Below are positions 7,729 through 16,248 of a stretch of DNA of 64,000 nucleotides, in pieces. The notes beneath the pieces are model-generated. The model had not been told where the DNA came from, searched no databases, and was given only the letters and a program-made list of their open reading frames with translations. The stretch is taken from contig CACYRP010000002.1 of NCBI GenBank assembly GCA_902776765.1, positions 1 through 64,000 on the forward strand, written 5' to 3'. The stretch comes from Fibrobacter succinogenes (lineage in GTDB: Bacteria; Fibrobacterota; Fibrobacteria; Fibrobacterales; Fibrobacteraceae). The first letter of the stretch is position 1. Every line of letters begins with the position of its first letter. The translations under genes were made by a program, and so were the position numbers.

Positions 7729-8946
7729 TTAACGTCTTTCTTTAACTTCGTATTCCAAATACTGCAAAGTCTTAACTGCGCGTGCGGCTTCTTCTTCGGT
7801 CTTGAACGCAAGCAAGAGCGTTCCCGCCACGTTTTCGCGAACCTTCATGAGTTCGATATCGCGAATGTTAACGCCTTCTTCGGCCAGCGGCTGCATCACG
7901 CTCAAAAGCGCGCCCGGTTTATCCTTGAGCTGCACCGTAATTTCGTAGAACGAGGCGGTGTTGTTGCGGCCAGGGGCAAACAAGCTCGCACGGCCATCGT
8001 TACCCGCCTTGAAAATATCCGCAAGCGCCTGCGAATTATCTGCCACCACACTCTGTTCATCATTTTCAAAATTGCCCGAAGCCGGTTTGCCGTTCTTCAC
8101 AACGTTGAGTCCAATCATCGCCGCAATCGTCTTGTCGAGCCCATCACGAAGTTCGCAAAGAGCACGCGTCGTCTCGTCGCGATTGGTCACTGCAATATCG
8201 TGCCACATTCCCCAACCCGAAGCAGCAATACGTGTCATATCGCGGAAAGCACGCCCCGCAAAATGCTGGTAGTTGTGCGAAAGCAAACGCTCCGGCAAAT
8301 TCCCAGCCAGCGTCGAACTCAGCATCTGCGGCATGTGACTCACCCACGCCATCGTGCGGTCGTGATGTTCCGGCGGAAACACCACTGGATTTGCACCCAC
8401 AAAATGAATCAACTCCAACAGCGGAGCATAAACCGATTCTTCCGTACCTTCGGGCGGACAAACAAACCAATACGCATTTTCAAAAATCGCAGGATCGTTG
8501 TATTCGCAAGTGCGTTTCTCGGAACCCGCCATCGGGTGGCTACCGACAAAGCGGAACGGACGCGGCAAACGCATCCCCGCCTTGCAAATTTCAACCTTCG
8601 TCGAACCGATATCGCTCACCAGGATTTCTCGACCTGCGGCGACTTCAGAAGCAGCCCACGAAACACGGCCCAGCGCATCAATCATCTTTAGAATGTGGAT
8701 AATCGGAGCACAGAGCAAAATCAAGTCGCTACCTTTCGCCCACTTTTCAGTTTCATCATACTCGAAAAATTCATCGGCAAGTTCAAGCTCACGAGCGCGC
8801 TTAAGCGTCGCAAGCGAACTCACCGCACGGATAACCGTCGGGAGTTTAGCCTGTTTGATTGCGGCGGCAACGGAACTTGCGAGCAGGCCAAAGCCCACCA
8901 TAGTAATGCGGCGAAAAGAAAGTCGCCCACTAAAACCATCAGCCAT
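7729..8946 (-). CDS. tyrA: Prephenate dehydrogenase with C-terminal ACT domain
   Basis: NAD(P)-dependent oxidative decarboxylation of prephenate to 4-hydroxyphenylpyruvate for tyrosine. A Rossmann start (ITMVGFGLLASSVAAAI), the SDIGSTK motif, the catalytic-site GSHPMAGSE motif and HHDRTMAWVSHMPQ are clear. Residues about 330-405 form an ACT domain (YEITVQLKDKPGALLSVMQPL), which in this family binds the end-product amino acid, so feedback control by tyrosine is likely. Its start codon overlaps the stop of the chorismate mutase gene (TAATG), pointing to translational coupling. Confidence 0.93.
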   Translation of the reverse strand: MADGFSGRLSFRRITMVGFGLLASSVAAAIKQAKLPTVIRAVSSLATLKRARELELADEFFEYDETEKWAKGSDLILLCAPIIHILKMIDALGRVSWAASEVAAGREILVSDIGSTKVEICKAGMRLPRPFRFVGSHPMAGSEKRTCEYNDPAIFENAYWFVCPPEGTEESVYAPLLELIHFVGANPVVFPPEHHDRTMAWVSHMPQMLSSTLAGNLPERLLSHNYQHFAGRAFRDMTRIAASGWGMWHDIAVTNRDETTRALCELRDGLDKTIAAMIGLNVVKNGKPASGNFENDEQSVVADNSQALADIFKAGNDGRASLFAPGRNNTASFYEITVQLKDKPGALLSVMQPLAEEGVNIRDIELMKVRENVAGTLLLAFKTEEEAARAVKTLQYLEYEVKERR

Positions 8947-9209
8947 TATTCTTCCACCTTGCGAGTTTCTTCCATGATGACACGGAAAATGTTCCTGAAT
9001 GATTCTTCGGAGAGCGGGCCACCAGCCTTTCGAGCCTTTTCGGCAACCCCGTTCAGCACTGCCGTTTCGCGACTTTCGTCATACACAGGCAGGCCCTTCT
9101 GCTTCTTGATTTTTCCAATCTCGGCAGCGTATGCAGCCCTCTTGTTGAGGATAGCCATCAGTTCATCATTCAGTTCGTCAATGCGAATGCGCCATTCATT
9201 AATATCCAT
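8946..9209 (-). CDS. Chorismate mutase, AroQ type
   Basis: An 87-residue all-helical chorismate mutase, the monofunctional form of the domain found at the N-terminus of PheA/TyrA. It makes prephenate, the substrate of the next gene. The pattern R.RID.LND.L...LN.RA.YA.EIG.IK, followed by YDESRE, carries the conserved Arg/Lys/Glu active-site residues. First gene of the chorismate mutase - tyrA - EPSP-synthase-like operon. Its stop shares bases with the tyrA start. Confidence 0.9.
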   Translation of the reverse strand: MDINEWRIRIDELNDELMAILNKRAAYAAEIGKIKKQKGLPVYDESRETAVLNGVAEKARKAGGPLSEESFRNIFRVIMEETRKVEE

Positions 9210-9548
9210 ATTCGAGAATGTAGAAAAAATAATCTAGCCATACGGCAAACAACAACGTCAAGCATCATATATTGGCGAACCATATTGCCGCAATTCCACC
9301 TATTGTATAGTAAAAAAGCAACGGAAATATATTTAGGACGTCAGCGACCCATTGGGGTAAGTTTTCCCCAAAAGCATAGCTTATTCATACATTACCAATA
9401 AATATTTCGTTTTGTCTATTTGTAACAAAGCGGCATCCCTTACGACGCAGAACAGCAAAACGAAAATCGCTTCTGCCACAAAAACCGAGGTTGGAACACA
9501 AAAAGCTAGCCAAAGCCAGTGCGAATTTCGACAGTTTCTTTTTACATT
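9210..9548. other. Intergenic region with one small hairpin
   Basis: No convincing gene in this 339-base stretch between the polysaccharide kinase gene and the chorismate mutase operon, both on the minus strand. It should hold the 3' end of the long polysaccharide transcript and the promoter of the aromatic operon. The only structure noticed is TTGGGG / CCCCAA at 9352-9371 with an 8-base loop; no clear U-run follows it, so terminator function is uncertain. A minus-strand open frame runs from wzc sequence out to 9385 but has no recognisable features. Confidence 0.5.
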
Positions 9549-11711
9549 TTACGTTTTTTCGCCGTATCTGTAACGGGCTCCATACCCATAACCATAGCCG
9601 TAACCGTAACCATACGAATTGCCTTCGTCTACACATTGATTGAGTGCAATGGCCTTTTTATCAAGCTTCGCATAGTTCATCTGCTCAATAATCTCTTGGA
9701 TATTTTCCATCGATTGTTTCTTGTATTCCACAACAATCAAACCAAAATCAACAAGCTTTGCGATAGACTGAGCATCAGACACCAGCGAGTTCGGCGGCGT
9801 ATCAATAACGACCACATCGTATTTTTTTCGACATTCCTGCACCAACTCGGCAAACGCCTTAGACGCAAGAATCTCGCCAGGATTAACCACATGCGAACCA
9901 TTCGGCAAAAAGTATGCGCCATCTCCCAGATCAACGACAACGCTATCCAAAGTGGCCAACTTGGCAACCACGTCAGAAACGCCCTTTTCACGCTTGTGCG
10001 AAAGACGGGACTTGCGCAAGTCCGCATCAATAAACAGCGTACGCTTTTCGTGCTTGGCAAAAAGATATGCAAGGTTTAACGAAACAAAACTCTTCCCCGC
10101 ACCGGGCGCAATCCCCGTCACCATTAGCACCTGGCCACCGTTTTCTATGCACGAGAATTCCAGCGCCGTACGCAAGGCACGCATTTTTTCGATAGCAATA
10201 TCCTCAGAATCCACCTTCGCCAATATAAAGCGCCGATCGTTCACGCCAGGGAGCTTACTGCTAATTTTTGTCTTGGGAATTTTTGCATAAACGCTCACGC
10301 CAGTTTCACGTTCAATCTCAGAAGAAGACCCTACACCACGATTACGGAAACGATTCCGCAAAAGAACAAAAATCCAAGCAAGGCCAAAACCACAGCCAAA
10401 GCCAATCAACACAATCTTCTTACGATTGGGTTTAACAGGTTTTTGGTGAATGAAAGCCGGGTCCACAATACGCACATTACCAATTTCGCTAGCACGCACC
10501 ACACGAAGCTGCTGTATGTTGTTCAAAACAGACGTGTAAAGTTCGTTATTGATTTCTACATCTTGCTGAAGCTTCAGCAAATCCTGCTGCGTTGTCGGGA
10601 GCACCTTAACCTTACTTTCTTCCTTGACAATTTCCTTACGGAGACGTTCCTGCCGCGAAACAAGAGCCTGCATGGCCGGATGGTCTTGCTTGAACAAGCG
10701 GCTCTTTTCCTGATATTCCTGCTGTAACGAAAGTAACTGCGTTTTGAGTTCTACCTGGCGCGTCAATGTACCACGAGTTTCAGCATCCAAATCAACAGTC
10801 CCGACCTTGTTTCGGTAACTCGTCAAAAGCTGTTGGGCCGAATCCAACTTTGCCTTAATCGTCGGCAACTGTTCTTCCAAAAATTCAAGCGACTTTTCGG
10901 CTTCGGCACTGCGCATTTCGACATTCTGGCGCACATACATTTGGGCAATAGCGTTAAGCACAGTTGCAGCACGGTCAGGGTAACGGTCCATATACGAAAT
11001 TTCAAGAATGTTCGTATTCTTCCCCTTTTCATCGGCATTTACAGCACCCTGCAAACCCTCAGCCACACTAAGGACAGACGACCTATACAAAACAAACTTC
11101 TGCCCTGGGAGAGCATCAATAGACCTTACACAAACCGCAACGGAATCGGCCCCCACAGGAACACGATACGTTTCACCCACCTTGCCCACGACAACACTCA
11201 TTCCAAGCGGAGAGAACAATTCATAAGAATCATCCGACTTCACCTCGGCAATCCAAGACCCCTTTTCATCCATCAGTGACATGGGCGGTTCAAACAAATC
11301 CATGTCCATGCGACCTTCACGATGCATCAGACGATCGAAAAAATCAATCGGCTCCGCGCCATAATTCAAATGCAAAGACTCAACCACCGGCATCAGCACA
11401 CTAAGGCTCTTGATTAAATGAATCTCGGCCAAGGCAGGGCTCTGCGATTGGAAAAGATCACCAAATTCCGAAATCGCCTTACCGCTTTTTGACTTTGTAT
11501 CTAACTGGAGCATCGCCGTACTTTGGAACACATCCCGGCAGTAACGTGCGTCAATAATCCCCGCGATTAAACCCGCTAACGAAAGGACCACAAAAACAAG
11601 CCAATTACGGCGAAAAATATTGACTAAACTGAAAAAATCCTCAGTGATATCCGTCGGTTTAAAAATCACAGGAGACGGCATACGCTGATTTTGTTCTGGA
11701 ATATTTGTCAT
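9549..11711 (-). CDS. wzc: Wzc-type polysaccharide co-polymerase and tyrosine autokinase
   Basis: Inner-membrane protein that controls chain length and export in Wzy-dependent capsule or EPS synthesis. In order: Wzz domain with first membrane helix at about 37-54, long periplasmic coiled coil (about 265-400), second helix at about 433-451, then a BY-kinase domain with Walker A GIAPGAGKS (533-541), Walker A' FIDADLR (560-566) and Walker B VVIDTPP (634-640). The tail (700-716) has eight tyrosines, six of them in an unbroken Gly-Tyr repeat, the expected autophosphorylation cluster. It is the last gene of the polysaccharide locus. No wzb-type phosphatase or wza exporter gene is in the window. Confidence 0.92.
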   Translation of the reverse strand: MTNIPEQNQRMPSPVIFKPTDITEDFFSLVNIFRRNWLVFVVLSLAGLIAGIIDARYCRDVFQSTAMLQLDTKSKSGKAISEFGDLFQSQSPALAEIHLIKSLSVLMPVVESLHLNYGAEPIDFFDRLMHREGRMDMDLFEPPMSLMDEKGSWIAEVKSDDSYELFSPLGMSVVVGKVGETYRVPVGADSVAVCVRSIDALPGQKFVLYRSSVLSVAEGLQGAVNADEKGKNTNILEISYMDRYPDRAATVLNAIAQMYVRQNVEMRSAEAEKSLEFLEEQLPTIKAKLDSAQQLLTSYRNKVGTVDLDAETRGTLTRQVELKTQLLSLQQEYQEKSRLFKQDHPAMQALVSRQERLRKEIVKEESKVKVLPTTQQDLLKLQQDVEINNELYTSVLNNIQQLRVVRASEIGNVRIVDPAFIHQKPVKPNRKKIVLIGFGCGFGLAWIFVLLRNRFRNRGVGSSSEIERETGVSVYAKIPKTKISSKLPGVNDRRFILAKVDSEDIAIEKMRALRTALEFSCIENGGQVLMVTGIAPGAGKSFVSLNLAYLFAKHEKRTLFIDADLRKSRLSHKREKGVSDVVAKLATLDSVVVDLGDGAYFLPNGSHVVNPGEILASKAFAELVQECRKKYDVVVIDTPPNSLVSDAQSIAKLVDFGLIVVEYKKQSMENIQEIIEQMNYAKLDKKAIALNQCVDEGNSYGYGYGYGYGYGARYRYGEKT

Positions 11712-11777
11712 AAATAATATCTATAATTTTTTATCAGCAAAGCTAAGTAAATTATTAATTTGCAATATAGCAAAACT

Positions 11778-12527
11778 TTAGCTTTTTACATAATTTTGCA
11801 ACAAAATTCCGATCTTCTCGCGAAAAACTAGCGTCAAGAACACTGCGTTTCCTATAACATATCTACGCCACATGCGGCGAGGTTCCTGAAGCAACCGGTA
11901 CAGCCACTCGAAGCCCGCACGCTGCCACCACAACGGAGCACGCTTGCATGTCCCCGCAAAAAAATCGAACACCGCACCAATCGTACCTACATGGCAATGG
12001 ATGTTCAAGCGGTCCCAGTTAGCATAAGTCCATTTTTCTTGCTTAGGAGCAGTCATGCCAATCCACAACAAATCCGGATTAGCCTCATTAATCGCATTAA
12101 TCATTCTCCGGTCATCCTCAACCGTAAACTGAGACTTGTAAGGCGGAGAATATGTAACAACCTGCAGGTTCGGATAATGCGACGCCGCTTTTTCACGAAT
12201 TCGCCCCAGCACATTTTCACAAGATCCCAGGAACATCACCTTGCCACCGGCCTTGTTGAGGCGGCACATCTCGTACGTAAACAAATCCCACCCGGCAACA
12301 CGTTCCTTGGGCTGAGACTTAGCCTTGAGGAAACGGCAAGCACGGACAATACTTGCACCATCGGGAATCAACACATCCCCTTTTGTAAGCGACTCTTCAA
12401 AAAGGACATCTCTGCGGGCGTTATTGAAAGAAAACGCATTGATCGTGTTGATCAACAGCTTGCCATCGGGCAATTGCTCCAATTCTGAGCGGCAACAGAG
12501 AAGATTCAAGTCTTTAATGTTGAGCAT
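11778..12527 (-). CDS. WecG/TagA/CpsF-family glycosyltransferase
   Basis: GT26-type transferase that usually adds the second sugar to an undecaprenyl-diphosphate-linked primer at the cytoplasmic membrane. Typical segments are NTINAFSFNNAR, VLIPDGASIVRACRFL, VAGWDLFTYEM, VMFLGS, PDLLWIGMTAPKQEKW and GTIGAVFDFFAGT.KRAPLWWQRAGFEWLYRL.QEPRR. The C-terminal basic helices suit membrane association. It lies just upstream of wzc and downstream of a break in the locus where a transposase fragment sits. Sugar specificity cannot be read from sequence. Confidence 0.9.
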   Translation of the reverse strand: MLNIKDLNLLCCRSELEQLPDGKLLINTINAFSFNNARRDVLFEESLTKGDVLIPDGASIVRACRFLKAKSQPKERVAGWDLFTYEMCRLNKAGGKVMFLGSCENVLGRIREKAASHYPNLQVVTYSPPYKSQFTVEDDRRMINAINEANPDLLWIGMTAPKQEKWTYANWDRLNIHCHVGTIGAVFDFFAGTCKRAPLWWQRAGFEWLYRLLQEPRRMWRRYVIGNAVFLTLVFREKIGILLQNYVKS

Positions 12528-12726
12528 CGCTTACATCCAATTACACTTATTAAAATAGCAAATTATAATATTTTCGGAAGATATTTTTTAGAAAAATTGC
12601 ATTTTTTTTGAATGCAAGCCAGGAGAGACTCATAGAAATTCAAGAAAAAGAAGTGCAGGCATACGGAAAAGCTTACACGCGACCCCATGCTCAAGGGCAG
12701 TTTTTGTAGCCCGACTATAGGTGGTG

Positions 12727-12754
12727 TGTAAGCTTCCCCATGGGGAAGCTTACA
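12727..12754. repeat. Perfect 28-bp palindrome
   Basis: TGTAAGCTTCCCCA followed at once by its exact reverse complement. A further copy of part of the arm, AAGCTTACAC, occurs about 55 bases to the left, near 12668, inverted relative to the left arm. The ATG of the small open frame at 12740 lies at the centre of symmetry. May be a recombination or transposition scar. Confidence 0.85.
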
Positions 12755-12937
12755 AGCAAGTATATGACCTTTGAATACGAACTTCATGAAAGCAAGGAAG
12801 AGGGCCGTGCAGAAGGAAAGCTCGAAATGGTCGACGCCATGTTTGAAAAGACCAAGTTGACCGACGAAGAAATTTCCTCCATTTCTGGCATTTCCCTGGA
12901 AGAAATTCAAAAGCGCCGCACGCAACATCAAAAATAA
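12740..12937 (+). pseudogene. C-terminal fragment of a PD-(D/E)XK (Rpn-like) transposase protein
   Basis: A 65-residue open frame with YELHESKEEGRAEGKLEM followed by a helical tail. Such Glu/Gly/Arg helical tails are typical of the C-terminus of Rpn/PD-(D/E)XK transposase-family proteins, one of which is intact at 55245-56237. The nuclease domain is absent and the frame begins at the centre of a 28-bp palindrome, so this is best read as a leftover. It is the only plus-strand coding sequence within the otherwise minus-strand polysaccharide locus. It could instead be a small expressed protein, but no ribosome site is clear. Confidence 0.5.
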
Positions 12938-12967
12938 AACCGAGACTTTTCCCATTGGCAGCCTATC

Positions 12968-12990
12968 ATGCCCGAGTTAGTCTCGGGCAT
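12968..12990. terminator. 9-bp perfect hairpin, possible terminator
   Basis: ATGCCCGAG and CTCGGGCAT around a 5-base loop, between the transposase fragment and the minus-strand glycosyltransferase at 13012. No U-run follows on either strand, so it may be a factor-dependent terminator or a repeat element. Confidence 0.4.
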
Positions 12991-13011
12991 ATTTGGTTGC
13001 GGAGGCTTTAT

Positions 13012-14142
13012 TCACAACAACACGTCTTTCAATATCCCGACAATTCGATTTTCAAAAGACGGCAGCGTGTATTCGGACTTGAACTTTTTATAGCCGTTTT
13101 CGCCGTACTGGATCCGCAAATTTTTATCAAGCAAAAGCTTTTCTAGGGCTGTAGCCAAAGATTCCGCATTATTGCGTTCGCAAATCAAGCCGTTTTCGCC
13201 ATTTACAACCACATCAGGAATTCCACCTTCATTTGTCGAAACGACAGGAAGCTTATATTCCATTGCTTCTAAATTAACCAAACCGAAAGTTTCGTTATGG
13301 TAAAACGTCGGGAATGCAAAAATATCGGCGTTTTCAAAATAGGGTGTTTTTTCGGAGCCGTACTTGCGCCCCGCATAAAACGCATACCCATCCAACCCAC
13401 GATTTTTCACTTCTTCATCAAAACGCGCCGCATTCAGTTCATCAGTTTCGCCACCGACAAAATCACAAGTAAAGCGAACCGACCGATCCTTCAAAATTTT
13501 CAACGCATCGAGAAGGACAATCACCCCTTTCGAAACAATCAAGTTCGACAGAAATAAAATCTTGGGGTTTTCATTATGACGTTCAGCAACGGGTTCTTCC
13601 TGTAACGATTCCGGAATTCCATTGGGGCAGACAAATACATTCTCTTTCGCCACGTACTTCTTTACATCTTCGTAAAGAACATTCGCCAAAAGAATAACCT
13701 TGAGCCCTTTAAAGAACTTTTTATACAGGATATTGTCCAGGAACTTGCCTTGCCGACTAGCAACACCCTTGTTGTGGTAATGAACGACAATCCGAGCATT
13801 CGGGGAATATTTCTTTAGACAACGCTTGATATACAGAACGACAACAAAATCCTTATAGAATGCGCCGCCCGCAGCATTGGGGGTAATGTAAACTAGGTCT
13901 GGCAGGAATTCTTTTATTGCTTTCTTAAAACGCTTTAGTTGGGACAACAGATTGAAAATTTTCTTGACGCCGCCCTTGCCAATGTCATCAAGATTTTTGG
14001 CAAGCATCATATTTTCAAAACGACAGTCAAAAGAATCATTCACGATTTTAGAATCATGAATATACTTGCCGACCATCGCCGCCCCGTGAACCGGAGGCGG
14101 CATGTGCATAATGAAGAGGACTTTGGGTTTAGAATTTGGCAT
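13012..14142 (-). CDS. GT4-family glycosyltransferase
   Basis: GT-B fold retaining glycosyltransferase of 376 residues. The N-terminal half starts VLFIMHMPPPVHGAAMVG, and the nucleotide-sugar-binding half has ILFLSNLIVSKGVIVLLDAL and the classic E-rich motif FAFPTFYHNETFGLVNLEAMEYKLPVV with GGIPDVV after it. Probably adds one sugar of the polysaccharide repeat at the inner face of the membrane. Its start overlaps the end of the phosphotransferase gene upstream by 14 bases. Donor and acceptor are unknown. Confidence 0.88.
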   Translation of the reverse strand: MPNSKPKVLFIMHMPPPVHGAAMVGKYIHDSKIVNDSFDCRFENMMLAKNLDDIGKGGVKKIFNLLSQLKRFKKAIKEFLPDLVYITPNAAGGAFYKDFVVVLYIKRCLKKYSPNARIVVHYHNKGVASRQGKFLDNILYKKFFKGLKVILLANVLYEDVKKYVAKENVFVCPNGIPESLQEEPVAERHNENPKILFLSNLIVSKGVIVLLDALKILKDRSVRFTCDFVGGETDELNAARFDEEVKNRGLDGYAFYAGRKYGSEKTPYFENADIFAFPTFYHNETFGLVNLEAMEYKLPVVSTNEGGIPDVVVNGENGLICERNNAESLATALEKLLLDKNLRIQYGENGYKKFKSEYTLPSFENRIVGILKDVLL

Positions 14143-15031
14143 CCAAAATCTCCTTGTACCTTACAAGCATATAAGCATCCTGTTTTCTTGTAAATTCCTC
14201 AATTTTCAACAAAGCAAAATCTTTGAGATACGGTTCCCAGTCATTAACACCGGCTGATTCAAAATAAGAATCAATCAAAGTTCTATTTTTCTGCATTACA
14301 TTTTCAAAAGATTCTTCTCGACGAATCAAAAATGCAGTCTGGAAAATATACGTGAAAAGATCATGCCCTAAAGCTCTTTCTCCCGCCATTTCCCAGTCAA
14401 TGACTTTAAGACGTCCATCGATCTCTAGCATATTCCACGGGCAAAAGTCCCCATGCGAAAAACACGTTTTCAAACAATTCGCATTCAGACTATCGTCATA
14501 ATGATAGGCCCGGAGAGTTTCAAGAATTTGGAGAATTTCTTCATCAGAAATTTGCCCATGAACATGATTTCCATCAACACATTCCGTTTTCAAAAAAACA
14601 TAATCATCTGTAATTTTACAATCAAATAGCTTTGGCACTAATCCCGAATCAGCCAACTTTTGAAACACAAAAATCTCGTTGGAACTAAGCTTTTTAGCAT
14701 TTTCCTTTTGGGAGAGTTTTGCAAAGAAATGCAACCCCGCCCCATCATAACCCAAGATACTTTTCTTTTGATCCGAGCTAGGCGTTCCATAGTTAATGCC
14801 GAAAACAGATTCAGTCCCCAAAAGAGACTGCAACAAACCAAAGTCTTGCACAGAAGACGACTCAACCCTATTAAGATAGCGCACCAACGAACAATGCAGA
14901 AAAAGCCACCAATACAGCTTGGCAACAACGCCACCATAATTCCCGTACAACGAATAGATAAACCGACTTTTCTTTGTCAGTTTAGGGAAAAAGTAGCTTG
15001 TCGTTTTTGTCTTGAATCTATAAAGGGTCAT
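14129..15031 (-). CDS. APH/choline-kinase-like phosphotransferase
   Basis: 300-residue protein with the kinase motifs FSHGDFCPWNML (catalytic HGD..xxN loop) and LKVIDWEMAG (DFG-equivalent Asp), as in aminoglycoside phosphotransferase and choline/ethanolamine kinase families. In a polysaccharide locus it more likely phosphorylates a sugar or a small polar substituent than an antibiotic; this is inference. It overlaps both neighbours (4 bases with the gene upstream), so it belongs to the same transcript. The N-terminal ~100 residues are poorly conserved with anything I recognise and carry aromatic-rich segments. Confidence 0.7.
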   Translation of the reverse strand: MTLYRFKTKTTSYFFPKLTKKSRFIYSLYGNYGGVVAKLYWWLFLHCSLVRYLNRVESSSVQDFGLLQSLLGTESVFGINYGTPSSDQKKSILGYDGAGLHFFAKLSQKENAKKLSSNEIFVFQKLADSGLVPKLFDCKITDDYVFLKTECVDGNHVHGQISDEEILQILETLRAYHYDDSLNANCLKTCFSHGDFCPWNMLEIDGRLKVIDWEMAGERALGHDLFTYIFQTAFLIRREESFENVMQKNRTLIDSYFESAGVNDWEPYLKDFALLKIEEFTRKQDAYMLVRYKEILDAKF

Positions 15032-16248
15032 TTTGCATCCTCAGCAACCGCGTTTTCGTAAATCTTGCAAAGAATCTCAGACTTACTTTCCCAAGAGTTT
15101 TCCTCGGCTCTTTTTATAGCCCCTTCGGAAAGCCGCTTCAATAGACTTCTGTCTTTATTCAACCGCTCAATGGCTTTTGCAAAGTCACAAACAATTTGAC
15201 GTTTATTATCTACACGTATTTTTATGCCACAGTTGTCCGTAATCACATTAGCAAAACCTAAATGATTCAGAGCAACAACAGGCAATCCCAAAGACAAGGC
15301 TTCCAACAAAACCGTAGACGTTGCGTCACTCAACGAAGTCTGCATAAACACATCACACCCCTGCATAATCTGCAAAGCATTTTCCCGTGGCAAATTTCCA
15401 TGCCAAACGACATTTTTCAAACGCAAGTCATTCGACAATTTCATCCATTCTTTTCTTTTGGGACCATCCCCAAGAACATGCAATTCAACATTATCTAGCC
15501 CGACCATTGATTCCAGCAAAAAGTTGAGAGACTTTCTTGGAATATGCAACCCGCTCCAGCAGAGTTTCAATACACCATCCGCTTGAGAAAAAATCTTTCC
15601 CGACTCAGTCATTTTCGTTAAGCCAACTTCTGGTAGAATAACGTTGTCTTTATGGAATAAACGTTTTACAGTATCGGAGTCCTCTTGGGTCGCGCACATA
15701 ATTTCAGAGGCTTTTTCAATAGCATTTCTAACCCTACGAGAAGTCCTCATTTGCCATAAGTTCAGCAGATTCCTGCTAGTATAGAAAACCAGCCCATAAA
15801 AGCCCATTGTATAGAGCAACTTCCAGGGAGTTATATTAAACCCACCGATAGGCCCCCACACAAAAGGCTTGTTCATTCGCCACAAATAGCCGGGTTCACG
15901 ATACCCGATCATATTTAGCTGGTGTACTAAATCAAAATTTTCTTTTTTATCTAGCTCAAGAGCAAGCTTTAGAACCTTCTTTTGCCAAGCCTTATAAAAC
16001 CAATAATAGGATGGCGGCCAAATTTTACGCAATAGATTATGACGAGCTCTTTTTACAAAATAAAACCTACAATATTTAAATTCGTCCGGATGGTTCGCCA
16101 AATATTCGGAAATTACACTTTCGTATTTACTTTCAGTGATTATGTGCAATTCATGATTTTTCGACAAGCACTTGACAAAGTTCCAACCCATTCCGGGTTC
16201 AGAACCTTGATAAGGAGAACATGCGTATGCATTAACTAAGACTTTCAT
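15028..16248 (-). CDS. GT4-family glycosyltransferase
   Basis: 406-residue GT-B transferase. Starts MKVLVNAYACSPYQGSEPGMGW, a common opening of GT4 enzymes with the glycine-rich acceptor loop, and continues with PFVWGPIGG. The C-terminal half has LKLCWSGLHIPRKSLNFLLES, GDGPKRKEW and DVFMQTSLSDATSTVLLEALSLGLPVV, including the conserved glutamate. Start and stop each overlap a neighbour by 4 bases. A role in adding one residue of the repeat unit is inferred from location. Confidence 0.88.
   Translation of the reverse strand: MKVLVNAYACSPYQGSEPGMGWNFVKCLSKNHELHIITESKYESVISEYLANHPDEFKYCRFYFVKRARHNLLRKIWPPSYYWFYKAWQKKVLKLALELDKKENFDLVHQLNMIGYREPGYLWRMNKPFVWGPIGGFNITPWKLLYTMGFYGLVFYTSRNLLNLWQMRTSRRVRNAIEKASEIMCATQEDSDTVKRLFHKDNVILPEVGLTKMTESGKIFSQADGVLKLCWSGLHIPRKSLNFLLESMVGLDNVELHVLGDGPKRKEWMKLSNDLRLKNVVWHGNLPRENALQIMQGCDVFMQTSLSDATSTVLLEALSLGLPVVALNHLGFANVITDNCGIKIRVDNKRQIVCDFAKAIERLNKDRSLLKRLSEGAIKRAEENSWESKSEILCKIYENAVAEDAK

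Noticed and set aside
7027-8691. A 554-codon plus-strand open frame
   Set aside because: It lies antisense to the EPSP-synthase-like and tyrA genes and has a composition (many His/Arg/Phe, no motifs) typical of a shadow frame; the minus-strand genes have clear families.
9385-9548. Minus-strand frame extending past the wzc end
   Set aside because: It comes from a different frame of wzc, has no ribosome site or recognised motif, and looks like chance.
12563-12955. 130-codon minus-strand frame opposite the transposase fragment
   Set aside because: It is antisense to the fragment with no homology by eye, and the plus-strand frame has the expected C-terminal pattern.
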